A stretch of DNA of 64,000 bases, taken from positions 1 to 64,000 of the forward strand of contig NZ_JACSJI010000003.1 in NCBI RefSeq assembly GCF_014349105.1. Direction: 5' to 3'. The notes beneath the pieces were generated by a model. It did not search any database, was not told the DNA's origin, and saw nothing but the letters and a program-made list of their open reading frames with translations. This DNA is from Caulobacter sp. 17J80-11. GTDB lineage: Bacteria > Pseudomonadota > Alphaproteobacteria > Caulobacterales > Caulobacteraceae. Below, piece after piece: positions 1 through 8,199 of the stretch (position 1 is its first letter; each line of letters begins with the position of its first letter). The translations under genes and the position numbers were made by a program.

Positions 1-554
1 GCGCTCAGCCCGCCGGAAACCGCGCCGTCGGCGGCGCCCGACGCCGCGCCCTGCAGCGCGCGACCGCTTGATCCGCTCCCGGCGGGCTGGCCCGCCTGGT
101 CACGGACGGTCGTCAGGCCGCCGGCGACCGAACCGGTCCCGCCCAGCGCGCCGTTCGCCTGACCGTTCAGCAGGCCGACGCCGCCCGAAGCCGTCCCCGA
201 GCCTTCGCCCGCGACCTGGCCGCCGACGTCGCGGGTCCGGGCGGCGGCGTCGCGCGCCTTGCGCTGGGCCCGCTCGGCCTTTTCCCGAGCGCGTTCGGCG
301 GCCGCTTCGGCCCGGGCCTTGGCGCGGTCGGCGACGCTGGTCACCCCGCCCAGGTCGGCGGACCCGCCCAGCTGGCCGGCGGCCGAGCCGGCGCCGCCGA
401 GGCCGCCGGTGACCCCGCCCAGGCCGCCCGCACCACCCAGCCCGCCGCCGAGCCCGCCGCCGGCCCCGCCGCCCAGCAGCTGGGCGTGGGCGGCCGGCGC
501 GAAGGCCAGGGTCGCGGCGACGGCGGCGGCGGTCAGAAGAGACGTCTTGCGCAT
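1..554 (-). CDS. Glycine-rich exported protein (C-terminus beyond window)
   Basis: Reading leftwards from an ATG at 554 the frame stays open to the window edge, giving 184 residues of a protein whose end lies outside. It begins with a clear Sec signal peptide (MRKTSLLTAAAVAATLAFA, cleavage after AHA near residue 24). A Gly/Ala/Leu-rich low-complexity stretch follows (roughly residues 26-66, GLGG and LGG units), then a charged Ala/Arg/Glu/Lys helix (about 70-105, AEAAAERAREKAERAQ) and a second Gly/Ser/Ala-rich part. It is probably periplasmic or cell-surface. I recognise no domain and assign no function. The signal peptide and unbroken frame make a real gene likely. Confidence 0.7.
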   Translation of the reverse strand, partial: MRKTSLLTAAAVAATLAFAPAAHAQLLGGGAGGGLGGGLGGAGGLGGVTGGLGGAGSAAGQLGGSADLGGVTSVADRAKARAEAAAERAREKAERAQRKARDAAARTRDVGGQVAGEGSGTASGGVGLLNGQANGALGGTGSVAGGLTTVRDQAGQPAGSGSSGRALQGAASGAADGAVSGGLS

Positions 555-567
555 GTTTTCGCTCCTG

Positions 568-607
568 CGTTGGACGGCGCTCGCAAGCGCCTTCGCAAGG
601 TCCAACG
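568..607. repeat. Nested inverted repeat upstream of the glycine-rich gene
   Basis: CGTTGGAC at 568-575 pairs with GTCCAACG at 600-607. Inside it GGCGCT (576-581) and AGCGCC (586-591) form a second stem with a four-base loop. It lies 14 bases upstream of the ATG at 554, so on the minus strand it would sit in the promoter or 5' leader of that gene. Function unknown. Confidence 0.5.
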
Positions 608-683
608 ACAGGCCCGTCGCGATTCATCCGCGCCGGCGAAATTTTTCTGCAGAGCTGTAAATCCGTGCCGCCTGCGCGGGCGG

Positions 684-712
684 AATGTCCGCTTTGGGTG
701 GTGAGCGGACAT
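684..712. repeat. Palindromic intergenic repeat, TGTCCGC family, copy 1
   Basis: ATGTCCGCT and GCGGACAT form an imperfect palindrome around a GGGT-containing centre. A second copy lies at 1481-1508 in the same orientation. TGTCCGCTTT...GCGGACA palindromes are a common dispersed intergenic repeat in alphaproteobacterial genomes (from memory). The two copies bracket the lipoprotein gene between them. Confidence 0.6.
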
Positions 713-764
713 CGTTCAGGCCTACCCTGGCCGAGGCCGCAAGGCTTTGACTCCGGGGGGCGTC

Positions 765-1448
765 ATGAGAAGCGCGTTGATTTCCGTCGCCGTGGCGGCG
801 ACCGCCATGGGCGCATGCGACCGGACGCCGGCGAAGGTGCTGCCCGTATCCGCCGAGCCCGCGCCCACGCCTTTCACGGTTCCCGACAGCTATTACGGCG
901 AATGGGTCGTCGCTGACGTGAAGCTGCTCGAGGGCGAGGGAGTGATCTCGAACGATCCGAATTTCGCCCCGACCTGGCGGACGCCGCCGGACGCCCCGGC
1001 GTGGATCGGATCGAGGCTGAGCGTCACGAAGGACATGATCCGGCTGCAGCCGGCGCCGCGGGGACTCGAGCGGCGTGAGGCTGCCGACACCTGCACCCGG
1101 CCGGTCTTCAGCATCGACGATTCGGTGTTGCAGCCCAGGCCGCAAACCGACGTCGACCGCCAGTTCGGCTTGCCTCCTGACGCGCCGCCCGCGACGCAAG
1201 CCGAAGTCTACCGCCAGTTCGGCCTGCCCCCCGCGCCGGAGCGGCACGCCTACGTGATCGACTGCCACGCGGAACCGGAAGGCGACGCCGAGCTGAGCTG
1301 GGAGGAGACGGCGGGGCCCTGGCTGCTCCATCCCTACTCCGCGGACATGATGGTCATGGAGTGGGCTATCGGCACCAAGGTGCTGCTGAAGCGGACGCCC
1401 CCGGGCTCCCAGGCGCGGAACGTCGAGCCCTCAAGCCCGTCGCGCTGA
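765..1448 (+). CDS. Putative lipoprotein with an internal 18-residue duplication
   Basis: A 227-residue protein of no family I recognise. The N-terminus MRSALISVAVAATAMGAC looks like a lipoprotein signal with the lipidated cysteine at residue 18, so it would be membrane-anchored on the periplasmic side. I chose the ATG at 765 because it places this signal at the start; a TTG at 747 would add six residues. RQFGLPP occurs twice (residues 132-138 and 150-156), the trace of an 18-residue tandem duplication. Three further cysteines (near residues 18, 110 and 167) could allow a disulfide. The gene stands alone between two palindromic repeats. Confidence 0.65.
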   Translation: MRSALISVAVAATAMGACDRTPAKVLPVSAEPAPTPFTVPDSYYGEWVVADVKLLEGEGVISNDPNFAPTWRTPPDAPAWIGSRLSVTKDMIRLQPAPRGLERREAADTCTRPVFSIDDSVLQPRPQTDVDRQFGLPPDAPPATQAEVYRQFGLPPAPERHAYVIDCHAEPEGDAELSWEETAGPWLLHPYSADMMVMEWAIGTKVLLKRTPPGSQARNVEPSSPSR

Positions 1449-1480
1449 GGGTTCCCGGCCCCGAGGCTGGCGTGTGTAGG

Positions 1481-1508
1481 ATGTCCGCTTTGGGTCGAAA
1501 GCGGACAT
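1481..1508. repeat. Palindromic intergenic repeat, TGTCCGC family, copy 2
   Basis: A near-perfect palindrome: ATGTCCGCTTT pairs with AAAGCGGACAT around GGGTCG. It is the same element as 684-712 and lies 32 bases after the stop of the lipoprotein gene. It could also act as a hairpin at the 3' end of that transcript, but there is no T-run. Confidence 0.65.
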
Positions 1509-1592
1509 TGACCTCCTGCATCCGCCGGGATGCCGGAGCGGCTTAGATCCCTGGCGGAATCGGGGCGCTCACAGCCAGGCTGCGTCCGGTCC

Positions 1593-2906
1593 TCAGCGGG
1601 CGCCCGCGACCTTCGGCGGCGCGGCGCGCAGGTCTTCGGCGACCAGGCCGCGGCCGTAAAGCTTGTCTGCGCCCCGCGCCCCGAGGTCGACCGCGCTGGC
1701 GGCCAGATCGGCCACCGCCGCCTCGGCCGCCCTGCGGTCGGGCCGGGGCAGGCGTTGGGCGAGTCGGCCCGCGACCAGCGGGGCGGCGTAGGAGGTGCCG
1801 CGCACGTTCGCCAGCCCGCCGGGCCCGGCCGCGGCCATGTCCGCGCCGGGCGCTGCGAAGTCGAGGTGCTCGGCGCGGCCGGCCTCGATCAGCACCTTGC
1901 GCCGCCGGTCGACGCCGGTGACGGCGATCACGCCGGGATAGGAGGCGGGATAGGCGGCCGGGGCCGCCGGGCCGTCGTTGCCGACCGCCGCCACGATCAG
2001 GTGGCCGCGCGCCAGCAGGGCCGCGACCGCCGCCTTCACGGCCGCGTTCGGCGGGCCGACCAGGCTGACGTTGATCACCGGCGTGCGGGTCTCGGCCATC
2101 CAGGCCAGGGCGCGCGCGACGCTCTCGGCCGAGCCGCCGCGCGGGGTGTTTCCATAGACGTCGGCGGCCATCACCGTCGCCCCGGGGGCGGCGCCGCGAA
2201 AGCCGTCGGCCCGGCCGGCCAGCAGGGAGGCCACCGCCGTGCCGTGCGGCTTGGGCGTCAGCCCGCCCGCCGCGAAGGCCTTCTGTTCGATCCGCGCGCC
2301 GGCCAGGGCCGGGTGGCGGGCGTCCACGCCGGTGTCGATCAGGCCCACGCGCACGTCCGACGCGCCGGCGCCCGCCGTCGCGGCCGCCGCGGCGACCGGG
2401 GTCGTCCCGGCCTCGCCGTAGACATGATTGTAATCGTAGCTCCCCTGCGGGTCGGCTTCGCGCAGGCGTTTCACCGCGCGCCGGGCGCTCCAGCCGTCGG
2501 GCGCGCCCAGCACCACCAGCGGCAGGTCCAGCGGCGCCAGCCGCTCCTCGCGCAGCACCGTGAACCCGGCGGCCTTGGCCTGTTCCAGGGCGGCGGGCGA
2601 GGGCGACAGGGCCAGGATTTCGCCGCGCACGACCGGCGCGTTCCGTTCGTCCAGCTCGAGGTCCTGCGGATAGCGCCGCGCCAGGGCGCCCAGCCGGTCG
2701 AGCCGGCGGTCGGCCAGGGCGCGCGCGTCGGTCAGCACGCGGCCGGGATCGGGCAGGCGCTCCAGCACGTCGGGCACGACCGGCAGCCGCCCGACGGGGT
2801 CGGGCAGGCGCACCTGGCCGTCGGCGGGGCCGCTCAGCAGCAGGGCGGCCGTGGCCCCGGCGAGCACGCGCGCCAGCAGGTTTCGTCCGCCCGGTCCGTC
2901 CGCCAT
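1593..2906 (-). CDS. Subtilisin-like (S8) serine protease, exported
   Basis: A 437-residue S8 peptidase. The catalytic triad is visible as Asp191 (VGLIDTGVD), His221 (HGTAVASLL) and Ser372 (GTSYAAPLVAG), with the oxyanion Asn310 in AAVGNDGP. The N-terminus (LLARVLAGATAALLLSG) is a signal peptide, and a roughly 130-residue propeptide-like region precedes the catalytic domain, so it probably acts outside the cytoplasm. The ATG at 2906 was chosen because GAGGGAGG sits just upstream; a GTG at 2927 is the alternative. The gene is divergent from an ECF sigma/anti-sigma operon across a palindromic spacer. By inference it is either part of that sigma regulon or a protease acting on the anti-sigma factor. 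Confidence 0.9.
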   Translation of the reverse strand: MADGPGGRNLLARVLAGATAALLLSGPADGQVRLPDPVGRLPVVPDVLERLPDPGRVLTDARALADRRLDRLGALARRYPQDLELDERNAPVVRGEILALSPSPAALEQAKAAGFTVLREERLAPLDLPLVVLGAPDGWSARRAVKRLREADPQGSYDYNHVYGEAGTTPVAAAAATAGAGASDVRVGLIDTGVDARHPALAGARIEQKAFAAGGLTPKPHGTAVASLLAGRADGFRGAAPGATVMAADVYGNTPRGGSAESVARALAWMAETRTPVINVSLVGPPNAAVKAAVAALLARGHLIVAAVGNDGPAAPAAYPASYPGVIAVTGVDRRRKVLIEAGRAEHLDFAAPGADMAAAGPGGLANVRGTSYAAPLVAGRLAQRLPRPDRRAAEAAVADLAASAVDLGARGADKLYGRGLVAEDLRAAPPKVAGAR

Positions 2907-2947
2907 GCCGCCTCCCTCGCGCTTCACCGAATCTTCTGCTCCGTTAT

Positions 2948-2979
2948 GGATGAAACGTCAGCCCCCTACCGTTTCATCC
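2948..2979. promoter_or_regulatory. Perfect 10-bp inverted repeat, putative divergent ECF promoter
   Basis: GGATGAAACG (2948-2957) is repeated in inverse orientation as CGTTTCATCC (2970-2979) with 12 bases between. Each strand therefore carries a GAAAC -35-like element followed by CGTTT, which resembles the -10 of many ECF sigma factors. The 13-base spacing is shorter than the usual 16-17. It sits in the 86-bp spacer between the S8 protease and the sigma gene. Autoregulation in both directions is an inference; a dimeric-repressor operator is the other reading. Confidence 0.5.
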
Positions 2980-2992
2980 ACAGAGGTGCGGA

Positions 2993-3487
2993 TTGGACGC
3001 CTTTCAACGGGAGATGGTCGAGCTCCTGCCCCGCTTGCGCCGGTTCGCCCGCGTGCTGGCCCGCGACAGCGCCGACGCCGACGACCTGGTGCAGGTCTGC
3101 GTCGAGCGGGCGCTGGACAAGCGCGGCCTGTGGCGGCCCGGCACCCGCCTGGACAGCTGGATGTACCGGATCATGAAGAACGCCTGGATCGACGAGACCC
3201 GCAGCCGTGCGCGCCGCGGCCGCGTGCTCGCCCCGGCCGAGGCCGGCGAGAACGTCGCCGACGCCACCGTCGCCTCGCTGGAGACCCGGCTGCAGGCCGC
3301 GTCGGTGGAGGAGGCGATCGCCCGGCTGCCGGAGGACCAGCGCCTGGCCGTCGCCCTGGTGCTCATCGAGGGGCTGTCCTACCGCGAGGCGGCCGAGGCG
3401 CTGGAGGTGCCCGAGGGCACCCTGACCAGCCGGCTGGTGCGCGGGCGCGCGGCGGTGATGGCGCACATGAAGGGAGGCGCGGCGTGA
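2993..3487 (+). CDS. RNA polymerase ECF sigma factor
   Basis: A 164-residue group IV sigma factor. Sigma region 2 spans about residues 10-75 (DADDLVQVCVERAL, then DSWMYRIMKNAWIDE). Sigma region 4 spans about 108-155 (LPEDQRLAVALVLIEGLSYREAAE, with a helix-turn-helix ending in LTSRLVRGRA). The start is a TTG with GAGGTG five bases upstream; an ATG at 3014 has no usable spacing. The stop overlaps the start of the downstream anti-sigma gene (GTGA), so the two are translationally coupled. It presumably directs transcription of its own operon and perhaps of the divergent protease. Confidence 0.92.
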   Translation: MDAFQREMVELLPRLRRFARVLARDSADADDLVQVCVERALDKRGLWRPGTRLDSWMYRIMKNAWIDETRSRARRGRVLAPAEAGENVADATVASLETRLQAASVEEAIARLPEDQRLAVALVLIEGLSYREAAEALEVPEGTLTSRLVRGRAAVMAHMKGGAA

Positions 3488-4197
3488 ATTTCTCCGACGA
3501 GACGGTCATGGCCTACGCCGACGGCGAGCTGACCGGGCCCGAGCGCGACGCCTTCGAGGCGGCGCTGGCCGAAGACGCCGGCCTGCGCGCCCGGGTCGAG
3601 GAGCACCGGGCCTTCGCCGCCCTGATCGGGGGCGCCCACGCCGGCGTGCTGGCCGAGCCCGTGCCGGAACGCCTGGTCGCGGCCGCGACGCGCGAGCCCG
3701 AGGTGGTGTCGCTGGCCGAGCGCCGGGCGTCGCGGCCGCGCTTCGACTGGCGCGCGGTGGCGGCCATGGCGGCCTGCCTGGTGGTGGGCGTGACCGCGGG
3801 CGCGCTCTGGCGGGGCCAGGGCGGCGCGCTGGTCCGCGCCAGCGACGGCGGGCTGAGCGCGTCCGGCGCGCTGGACCGTGCCTTGAACCGCCGGCTGGCC
3901 TCGGAGCCCGGCGGGGTCGTGAAGGTGGGCCTGAGCTTCCGCACGGCTGAGGGCGGCTACTGCCGCACCTTCCGCGTCGACAAAGGCGAGGGCCTGGCCG
4001 GCCTGGCCTGCCGCGAGGACGGCCGCTGGCGGGTGCGCCTCGCCACCGCCGTCGAGCCGCAGGCGGCGCAGGGCGGCTACCGCACCGCCGGCACGGACAC
4101 CCCGCCCGAGGTGCTGTCCGCCGTCGAGGCGATCATCGCCGGCGCGCCGCTGGACGCGGCCGGGGAGAAGGCGGCGCGGGACGGCGGCTGGCGCTGA
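3484..4197 (+). CDS. Membrane-anchored anti-sigma factor
   Basis: A 237-residue protein starting at a GTG that overlaps the sigma stop codon. The N-terminal about 75 residues (DETVMAYADGELTGPERDAF onward) have the typical anti-sigma helical fold but lack the His/Cys zinc motif. One membrane segment follows at about residues 88-107 (AVAAMAACLVVGVTAGALW), and the last about 125 residues would be periplasmic. Topology and tight coupling to the sigma gene support the role: it binds the sigma factor at the membrane and releases it after an envelope signal. The signal is unknown. The periplasmic part contains two cysteines (YCRTF and LACRED) that could be redox-sensitive, which is inference. Confidence 0.85.
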   Translation: MNFSDETVMAYADGELTGPERDAFEAALAEDAGLRARVEEHRAFAALIGGAHAGVLAEPVPERLVAAATREPEVVSLAERRASRPRFDWRAVAAMAACLVVGVTAGALWRGQGGALVRASDGGLSASGALDRALNRRLASEPGGVVKVGLSFRTAEGGYCRTFRVDKGEGLAGLACREDGRWRVRLATAVEPQAAQGGYRTAGTDTPPEVLSAVEAIIAGAPLDAAGEKAARDGGWR

Positions 4198-4272
4198 GCC
4201 CTACGGCTTGACGCTGGCGTACTCCCGTTCCACCACTCCGCTTAGGTTTCGATTGAAAACGGGAGACGGGTC

Positions 4273-5328
4273 ATGTTTGGGTTCGGCCGCAAATCGTCGA
4301 AGGAACCGCCCATGACCGTCGCCCAGAACCGCCAGGTGAAGCTCGCCGCCCGTCCCGTGGGCCTGCCGCAGCGCTCGGACTTCGCCTTCGAGAGCGCGCC
4401 GGCGCCGAGCGCCGGCGAGGGCGAGGTGGTGGTGAAGGTGCTCTACCTGTCGCTGGACCCGGCCATGCGCGGCTGGATGCGCGAGGGCCGCTCCTACGTG
4501 CCGCCGGTGCAGCTGGGCGAGGTGATGCGGGCGCTGGGCGTCGGCCAGGTGGTCGAGAGCGGCGACCCGGCCTTCCAGCCGGGCGACTACGTCGTCGGCC
4601 TGACCGGCGTCCAGGAGTACGCCAAGCTGCCGGCCAAGGACTGGACGAAGGTCGACCCGCGCTTCGCGCCGCTGCCGACCTATCTGGGCGTGCTGGGCAT
4701 GACCGGCATGACCGCCTACTTCGGCCTGCTGGACGTGGGCGCCCTGAAGGACGGCGACACGGTGGTGGTCTCCGGCGCCGCCGGCGCGGTCGGCCAGGTC
4801 GTCGGCCAGATCGCCAGGATCAAGGGCTGCAAGGTGATCGGCATCGCCGGCGGGGCCGACAAGTGCCGCTACGTGGTCGACGAGCTCGGGTTCGACGCGG
4901 CCATCGACTACAAGCACGAGAACGTCGCCGCCCGTCTGCGCGAGCTCGCCCCCAAGGGCATCGACGTCTATTTCGACAACGTCGGCGGCGACATCCTGGA
5001 CGCCGCCCTGGCCAACCTGGCCCGCAAGGCCCGCGTGGTGATCTGCGGGGCCATCTCCCAGTACAACGCCACCGAAAGCGTCGCCGGGCCGAAGAACTAC
5101 ATGTCGCTGCTGGTCAACCGCGCGCGCATGGAAGGCTTCGTGGTGTTCGACTTCGCGTCCCGCTACGCCGAGGCGGCGCAGGCCATGGGCGGCTGGATGC
5201 ACGAGGGCAAGCTGAAGGGCCGCGAGGACGTGGTCTCCGGCGGCGTCGAGGCCTTCCCCGAGACCCTGAACAAGCTGTTCGCTGGCGAGAACATCGGCAA
5301 GCTGGTGCTCAAGGTGGCCGAGGGCTGA
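4273..5328 (+). CDS. NADP-dependent oxidoreductase, zinc-independent MDR family
   Basis: A 351-residue medium-chain reductase related to leukotriene-B4 12-hydroxydehydrogenase, curcumin reductase and prostaglandin reductase. The N-terminus shows NRQVKLAARPVG and LSLDPAMRGWM, typical of this zinc-free branch. The Rossmann motif is VVSGAAGAVGQVVGQIA (about residues 166-182). FDNVGGDILDAAL and the ICGAISQYN segment are family hallmarks. It reduces activated double bonds with NADPH; the natural substrate cannot be told. Two ATGs are possible, 4273 (GGAG at -8) and 4312 (AAGGA at -8, starting MTVAQNRQ). The second gives the more usual family length. Confidence 0.9.
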   Translation: MFGFGRKSSKEPPMTVAQNRQVKLAARPVGLPQRSDFAFESAPAPSAGEGEVVVKVLYLSLDPAMRGWMREGRSYVPPVQLGEVMRALGVGQVVESGDPAFQPGDYVVGLTGVQEYAKLPAKDWTKVDPRFAPLPTYLGVLGMTGMTAYFGLLDVGALKDGDTVVVSGAAGAVGQVVGQIARIKGCKVIGIAGGADKCRYVVDELGFDAAIDYKHENVAARLRELAPKGIDVYFDNVGGDILDAALANLARKARVVICGAISQYNATESVAGPKNYMSLLVNRARMEGFVVFDFASRYAEAAQAMGGWMHEGKLKGREDVVSGGVEAFPETLNKLFAGENIGKLVLKVAEG

Positions 5329-5391
5329 GGCAAGTTGCGTCCCCCCTTCGCGTCCGTCTAGCTAGAGCCCGACGCGAGGGGGGAAGCGCGC

Positions 5392-7785
5392 ATGAAGTCC
5401 TGGACTCTGATCGGCGTGCTGGTCGCGGGCGCGGCCCTGGCCTGGGCCAGCCTGCTGACGCCGCCGCCGCAATCCGCCGCCGCGCCGCCCACCGCCTTCT
5501 CGGCTGAACGCGCTATGCGCGACGTCGAGGCCATGGCGCGCGCGCCTCACCCGACCGGTTCCGCCGAGAACGCGCGCGTGCGCGACTACCTGGCGGGGCG
5601 CCTGCGCGAATTGGGCCTGCAGGTCCAGATCCAGAAGACCGACGCGTTCGAAGCCGCCGGCTGGGGCGGCCGCGCTTCCGGCGCGAGCGTCGAGAACGTG
5701 ATCGGCGTCCTGCCCGGCCGCGACCCCTCGCTGCCCGCCGTGGCGGTGATGAGCCACTACGACAGCGTGCCCTCCTCGCCTGGCGCCGCCGACGACGCGG
5801 TCGGGGTGGCCGCCGCCCTGGAGACCGCCCGCGCGCTGGTCGCCAAGGGCCCGCGCGAGCGGGACGTGATCGTCGCGATCACCGACGGCGAGGAGATCGG
5901 GCTGCTCGGCGCTCGCGCCTTCTTCGCGGGGCACCCGCTGGCGAAGCGCATCGGCGCGGTCGTGAACATGGACGTGCGCGGCAGTTCGGGCCCCGCGGTG
6001 ATGTACGAGACCGGCCGCGGAAACGGCGGCTGGATCCGGCTGTTCGGCGACGCCACCCGGCGACCGCTCGCCAACTCGCTGACCGCCTGGATCTACGAGC
6101 GGATGCCGAACGGCACCGATTTCACCATCCCGAAGCAACGCGGGATCGGCGGCCTGAACTTCGCCTTCCTGTTCTCGCCGACCGACTATCACGCCGCCTC
6201 GGCCACCCCGGCGCATCTGGATCGCGGCAGCCTCCAGCACCTGGGCGACCAGGTGTTGGCCGCCACCGCCGATCTGGCCGCCGGCCGGGATCTGCCCAAG
6301 GCGGCGCCGGACGCGGTCTATTCCGACGTGATGGGCGTGGCGCTGGTGCGCTATCCCGCCTGGGCCGGCTGGGTCGTGCTGGGCGCGGCCGGCCTGTTCG
6401 CCGGCGTCGCCCTGGCGGGCGCGGTGCGCAAGGGCTTCGTGGTGTGGAAGGACGCCGCCCGCGGGGCGGGCCTGACGGTGTTCGTGGGCGCCAGCGTCGC
6501 CCTGGTTCTGCGCGTCCTGCACGGCGGCCCGGACAGCGTCAGCGCCTGGGCCATGGAGGCGCAGCAGCCGCTCGTGCTGGCCGGATGCGCGCTGGCCGGC
6601 GTCGGCGTCGTCCTGGCCGCCCTGGCGGGCGTCCGACGCGACGCGAAGCGCTGGATCCCGGCGGTCCTGGCCGTCCTGGTCGGCGCGGCGGGCGCGGTCC
6701 GCTTCGGCGGCGTCGATCCGCTGTCGCTGGGCCTGGCGGGCGTTGCGGCGATCACGGGCCTGCTGGTGTTCGGCCGCTCGGCCGGGGCCTGGTGCCTGTG
6801 GACCGGCCTGCTGGGCATGGGTTTCGTGCTGGCGATCGCGGCCCAGATCCTGGCCCCGACCGCCGCCTTCCTGTTCGCCTGGCCGCTGCTGACCGCGTCG
6901 CTGGCGGCGGCCGGGATCATGGGCCTGGCCGGCGGCGATTTCACCAAGCCGACCGCGCTGGCGATCTCCGGCATGGCGGGGCTCGTCGCCTTCGCCTGGC
7001 TGGCCCGCTTCGCCGGCCCGCTGTTCGTGGCCATGGGCTTCGGCATGGCTGAACTGCTGGCCCTGTTCGCGGTGCTGAGCCTGCCGGCGCTCTGGCCGCT
7101 GGCGGCGGTCTGGACCCGCGGTCAGCGTCCCCTGACCCTGGCTGCGATCTACGCCGCGCTCGGCGTCGGCCTCGTAGTCTTCGCCCTGGTCCGCGACCCC
7201 GCCTCGGCGCGCACGCCGCGACCGACCCAGGCCTTCTACGTCGCCGACCTGTCCACCGGCCGGTTCGCGCGGGCCAGCGGCATGGCCGAGCTCGACGCCT
7301 GGACGACGTCGGCGCTGAACGGCGACGGCGGGACGCCGAAGCGTGCGCCGCTCGAGCCCCTGCAGGTGAAGGACGCCTGGCTGGCCGACGCGCGCCCGGT
7401 CGCGATCGCGACCCGCCCGGAGCTGGCGCTGGGCGGCGAGGGGACGCGCCGCGTGCTGAACGTGAAGCCGGCTGGCGGCCGGGAGCTGCGGCTGTCGCTG
7501 AAGTCGAGCGCGGCGGTGAAGGACGTGACCATCAACGGCGAGCCGGCCGACGGCGTGCTGAGCAAGCCCGGCGAGTGGTCGCGCCTGCGCTGGGCCGGCC
7601 CCGGCGAGGGCCTGCAGATCGCCTTCACGGCGGCGACGCCGGGAGCGCTGGAGGTGCGCTACGCCGAGGTTCAGGACGGCTGGCCTACCGACGCCAAGCC
7701 GCTGCCGAAGCGGCCGGCCGACGTGGCGGCGGTGGGGCTATCGGACGCGACCGTGCTGACGGACCAGCGCCGGTTCACGTGGTGA
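5392..7785 (+). CDS. M28 family membrane metallopeptidase
   Basis: A 797-residue protein with an N-terminal signal anchor, an M28 zinc aminopeptidase domain (about residues 35-290) and a multi-spanning membrane region (eight or nine segments, about 330-605), then a soluble C-terminus. Metal ligands and catalytic residues visible are His122 and Asp124 (SHYDS), Asp134 (GAADDA), Glu167/168 (DGEEIG), Asp194 (NMDVRG) and His267 (DYHAAS). The architecture resembles eukaryotic ER metallopeptidase 1/Fxna and vacuolar Pff1. It probably trims peptides at the periplasmic face; the substrate is unknown. It stands alone, 63 bases after the oxidoreductase. Confidence 0.9.
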   Translation: MKSWTLIGVLVAGAALAWASLLTPPPQSAAAPPTAFSAERAMRDVEAMARAPHPTGSAENARVRDYLAGRLRELGLQVQIQKTDAFEAAGWGGRASGASVENVIGVLPGRDPSLPAVAVMSHYDSVPSSPGAADDAVGVAAALETARALVAKGPRERDVIVAITDGEEIGLLGARAFFAGHPLAKRIGAVVNMDVRGSSGPAVMYETGRGNGGWIRLFGDATRRPLANSLTAWIYERMPNGTDFTIPKQRGIGGLNFAFLFSPTDYHAASATPAHLDRGSLQHLGDQVLAATADLAAGRDLPKAAPDAVYSDVMGVALVRYPAWAGWVVLGAAGLFAGVALAGAVRKGFVVWKDAARGAGLTVFVGASVALVLRVLHGGPDSVSAWAMEAQQPLVLAGCALAGVGVVLAALAGVRRDAKRWIPAVLAVLVGAAGAVRFGGVDPLSLGLAGVAAITGLLVFGRSAGAWCLWTGLLGMGFVLAIAAQILAPTAAFLFAWPLLTASLAAAGIMGLAGGDFTKPTALAISGMAGLVAFAWLARFAGPLFVAMGFGMAELLALFAVLSLPALWPLAAVWTRGQRPLTLAAIYAALGVGLVVFALVRDPASARTPRPTQAFYVADLSTGRFARASGMAELDAWTTSALNGDGGTPKRAPLEPLQVKDAWLADARPVAIATRPELALGGEGTRRVLNVKPAGGRELRLSLKSSAAVKDVTINGEPADGVLSKPGEWSRLRWAGPGEGLQIAFTAATPGALEVRYAEVQDGWPTDAKPLPKRPADVAAVGLSDATVLTDQRRFTW

Positions 7786-7800
7786 GAGTGGGGCCGAAAT

Positions 7801-7884
7801 CCTCGTCCTTCGACAAGCTCAGGATGAGGATTTCTACTCTGCGCGCTCAGTCGCCCTCGTCCTGAGCTTGCCGAAGGACGAGGG
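7801..7884. repeat. Pair of inverted palindromic repeats (CTCAGGATGAGG family)
   Basis: Copy A (7801-7829) and copy B (7854-7884) are inverted relative to one another. Both contain CCTCGTCCT plus the TCGACAAGCTCAGGA-type core, so the pair folds into one long hairpin. A third copy is at 30885-30915. The consensus is a very widespread proteobacterial intergenic repeat (from memory). Here it lies between convergent genes and may terminate both. Confidence 0.7.
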
Positions 7885-7899
7885 CGTGCCGCGGCGTTC

Positions 7900-8085
7900 T
7901 CAGCCCTTCGGCGCCGGCGCGGGCGTCGGGGTCGGCTGATCGGCCGGGGCCTTCTGATCGGCCTTCATCTCGTCGCAGCAGTCCGGCTTCGCGCAGTCCT
8001 TGCAGCAGTCCATGGTCGCGGCGGCGGCGACGCCGGCGCTGGCGAGGAACAGGGCGGCGACGGCGGCCAGGGCGGTCTTGGACAT
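7900..8085 (-). CDS. Small exported cysteine-rich protein
   Basis: A 61-residue protein: signal peptide (MSKTALAAVAALFLASAGVAAA), then a short cysteine cluster CCKDCAKPDCCDEM with five cysteines in 11 residues, then a Pro/Ala-rich tail. The ATG at 8085 is preceded by GGAGGATCC, a good ribosome binding site. The cluster suggests metal or metalloid binding or disulfide-linked structure in the periplasm. It lies back to back with the arsenate reductase gene, 114 bp apart, which makes a metal-related role attractive but unproven. No named family is recognised. Confidence 0.7.
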   Translation of the reverse strand: MSKTALAAVAALFLASAGVAAAATMDCCKDCAKPDCCDEMKADQKAPADQPTPTPAPAPKG

Positions 8086-8199
8086 GGGATCCTCCGAAGG
8101 TCCGGGCAGGTTAGGCCAGGCGTCGGCGTCGGGCAACGCGGGGGCTTTACAGGGCGCGCCGCGGCTGGTTCACCGGCCCCCGTTTCCAGGAGGCCCGCC

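Noticed and set aside
3000-3020. ATG 3014 as start of the ECF sigma factor
   Set aside because: GGGAG directly touches this ATG with no spacing, while TTG 2993 has GAGGTG at proper distance and restores the usual N-terminus.
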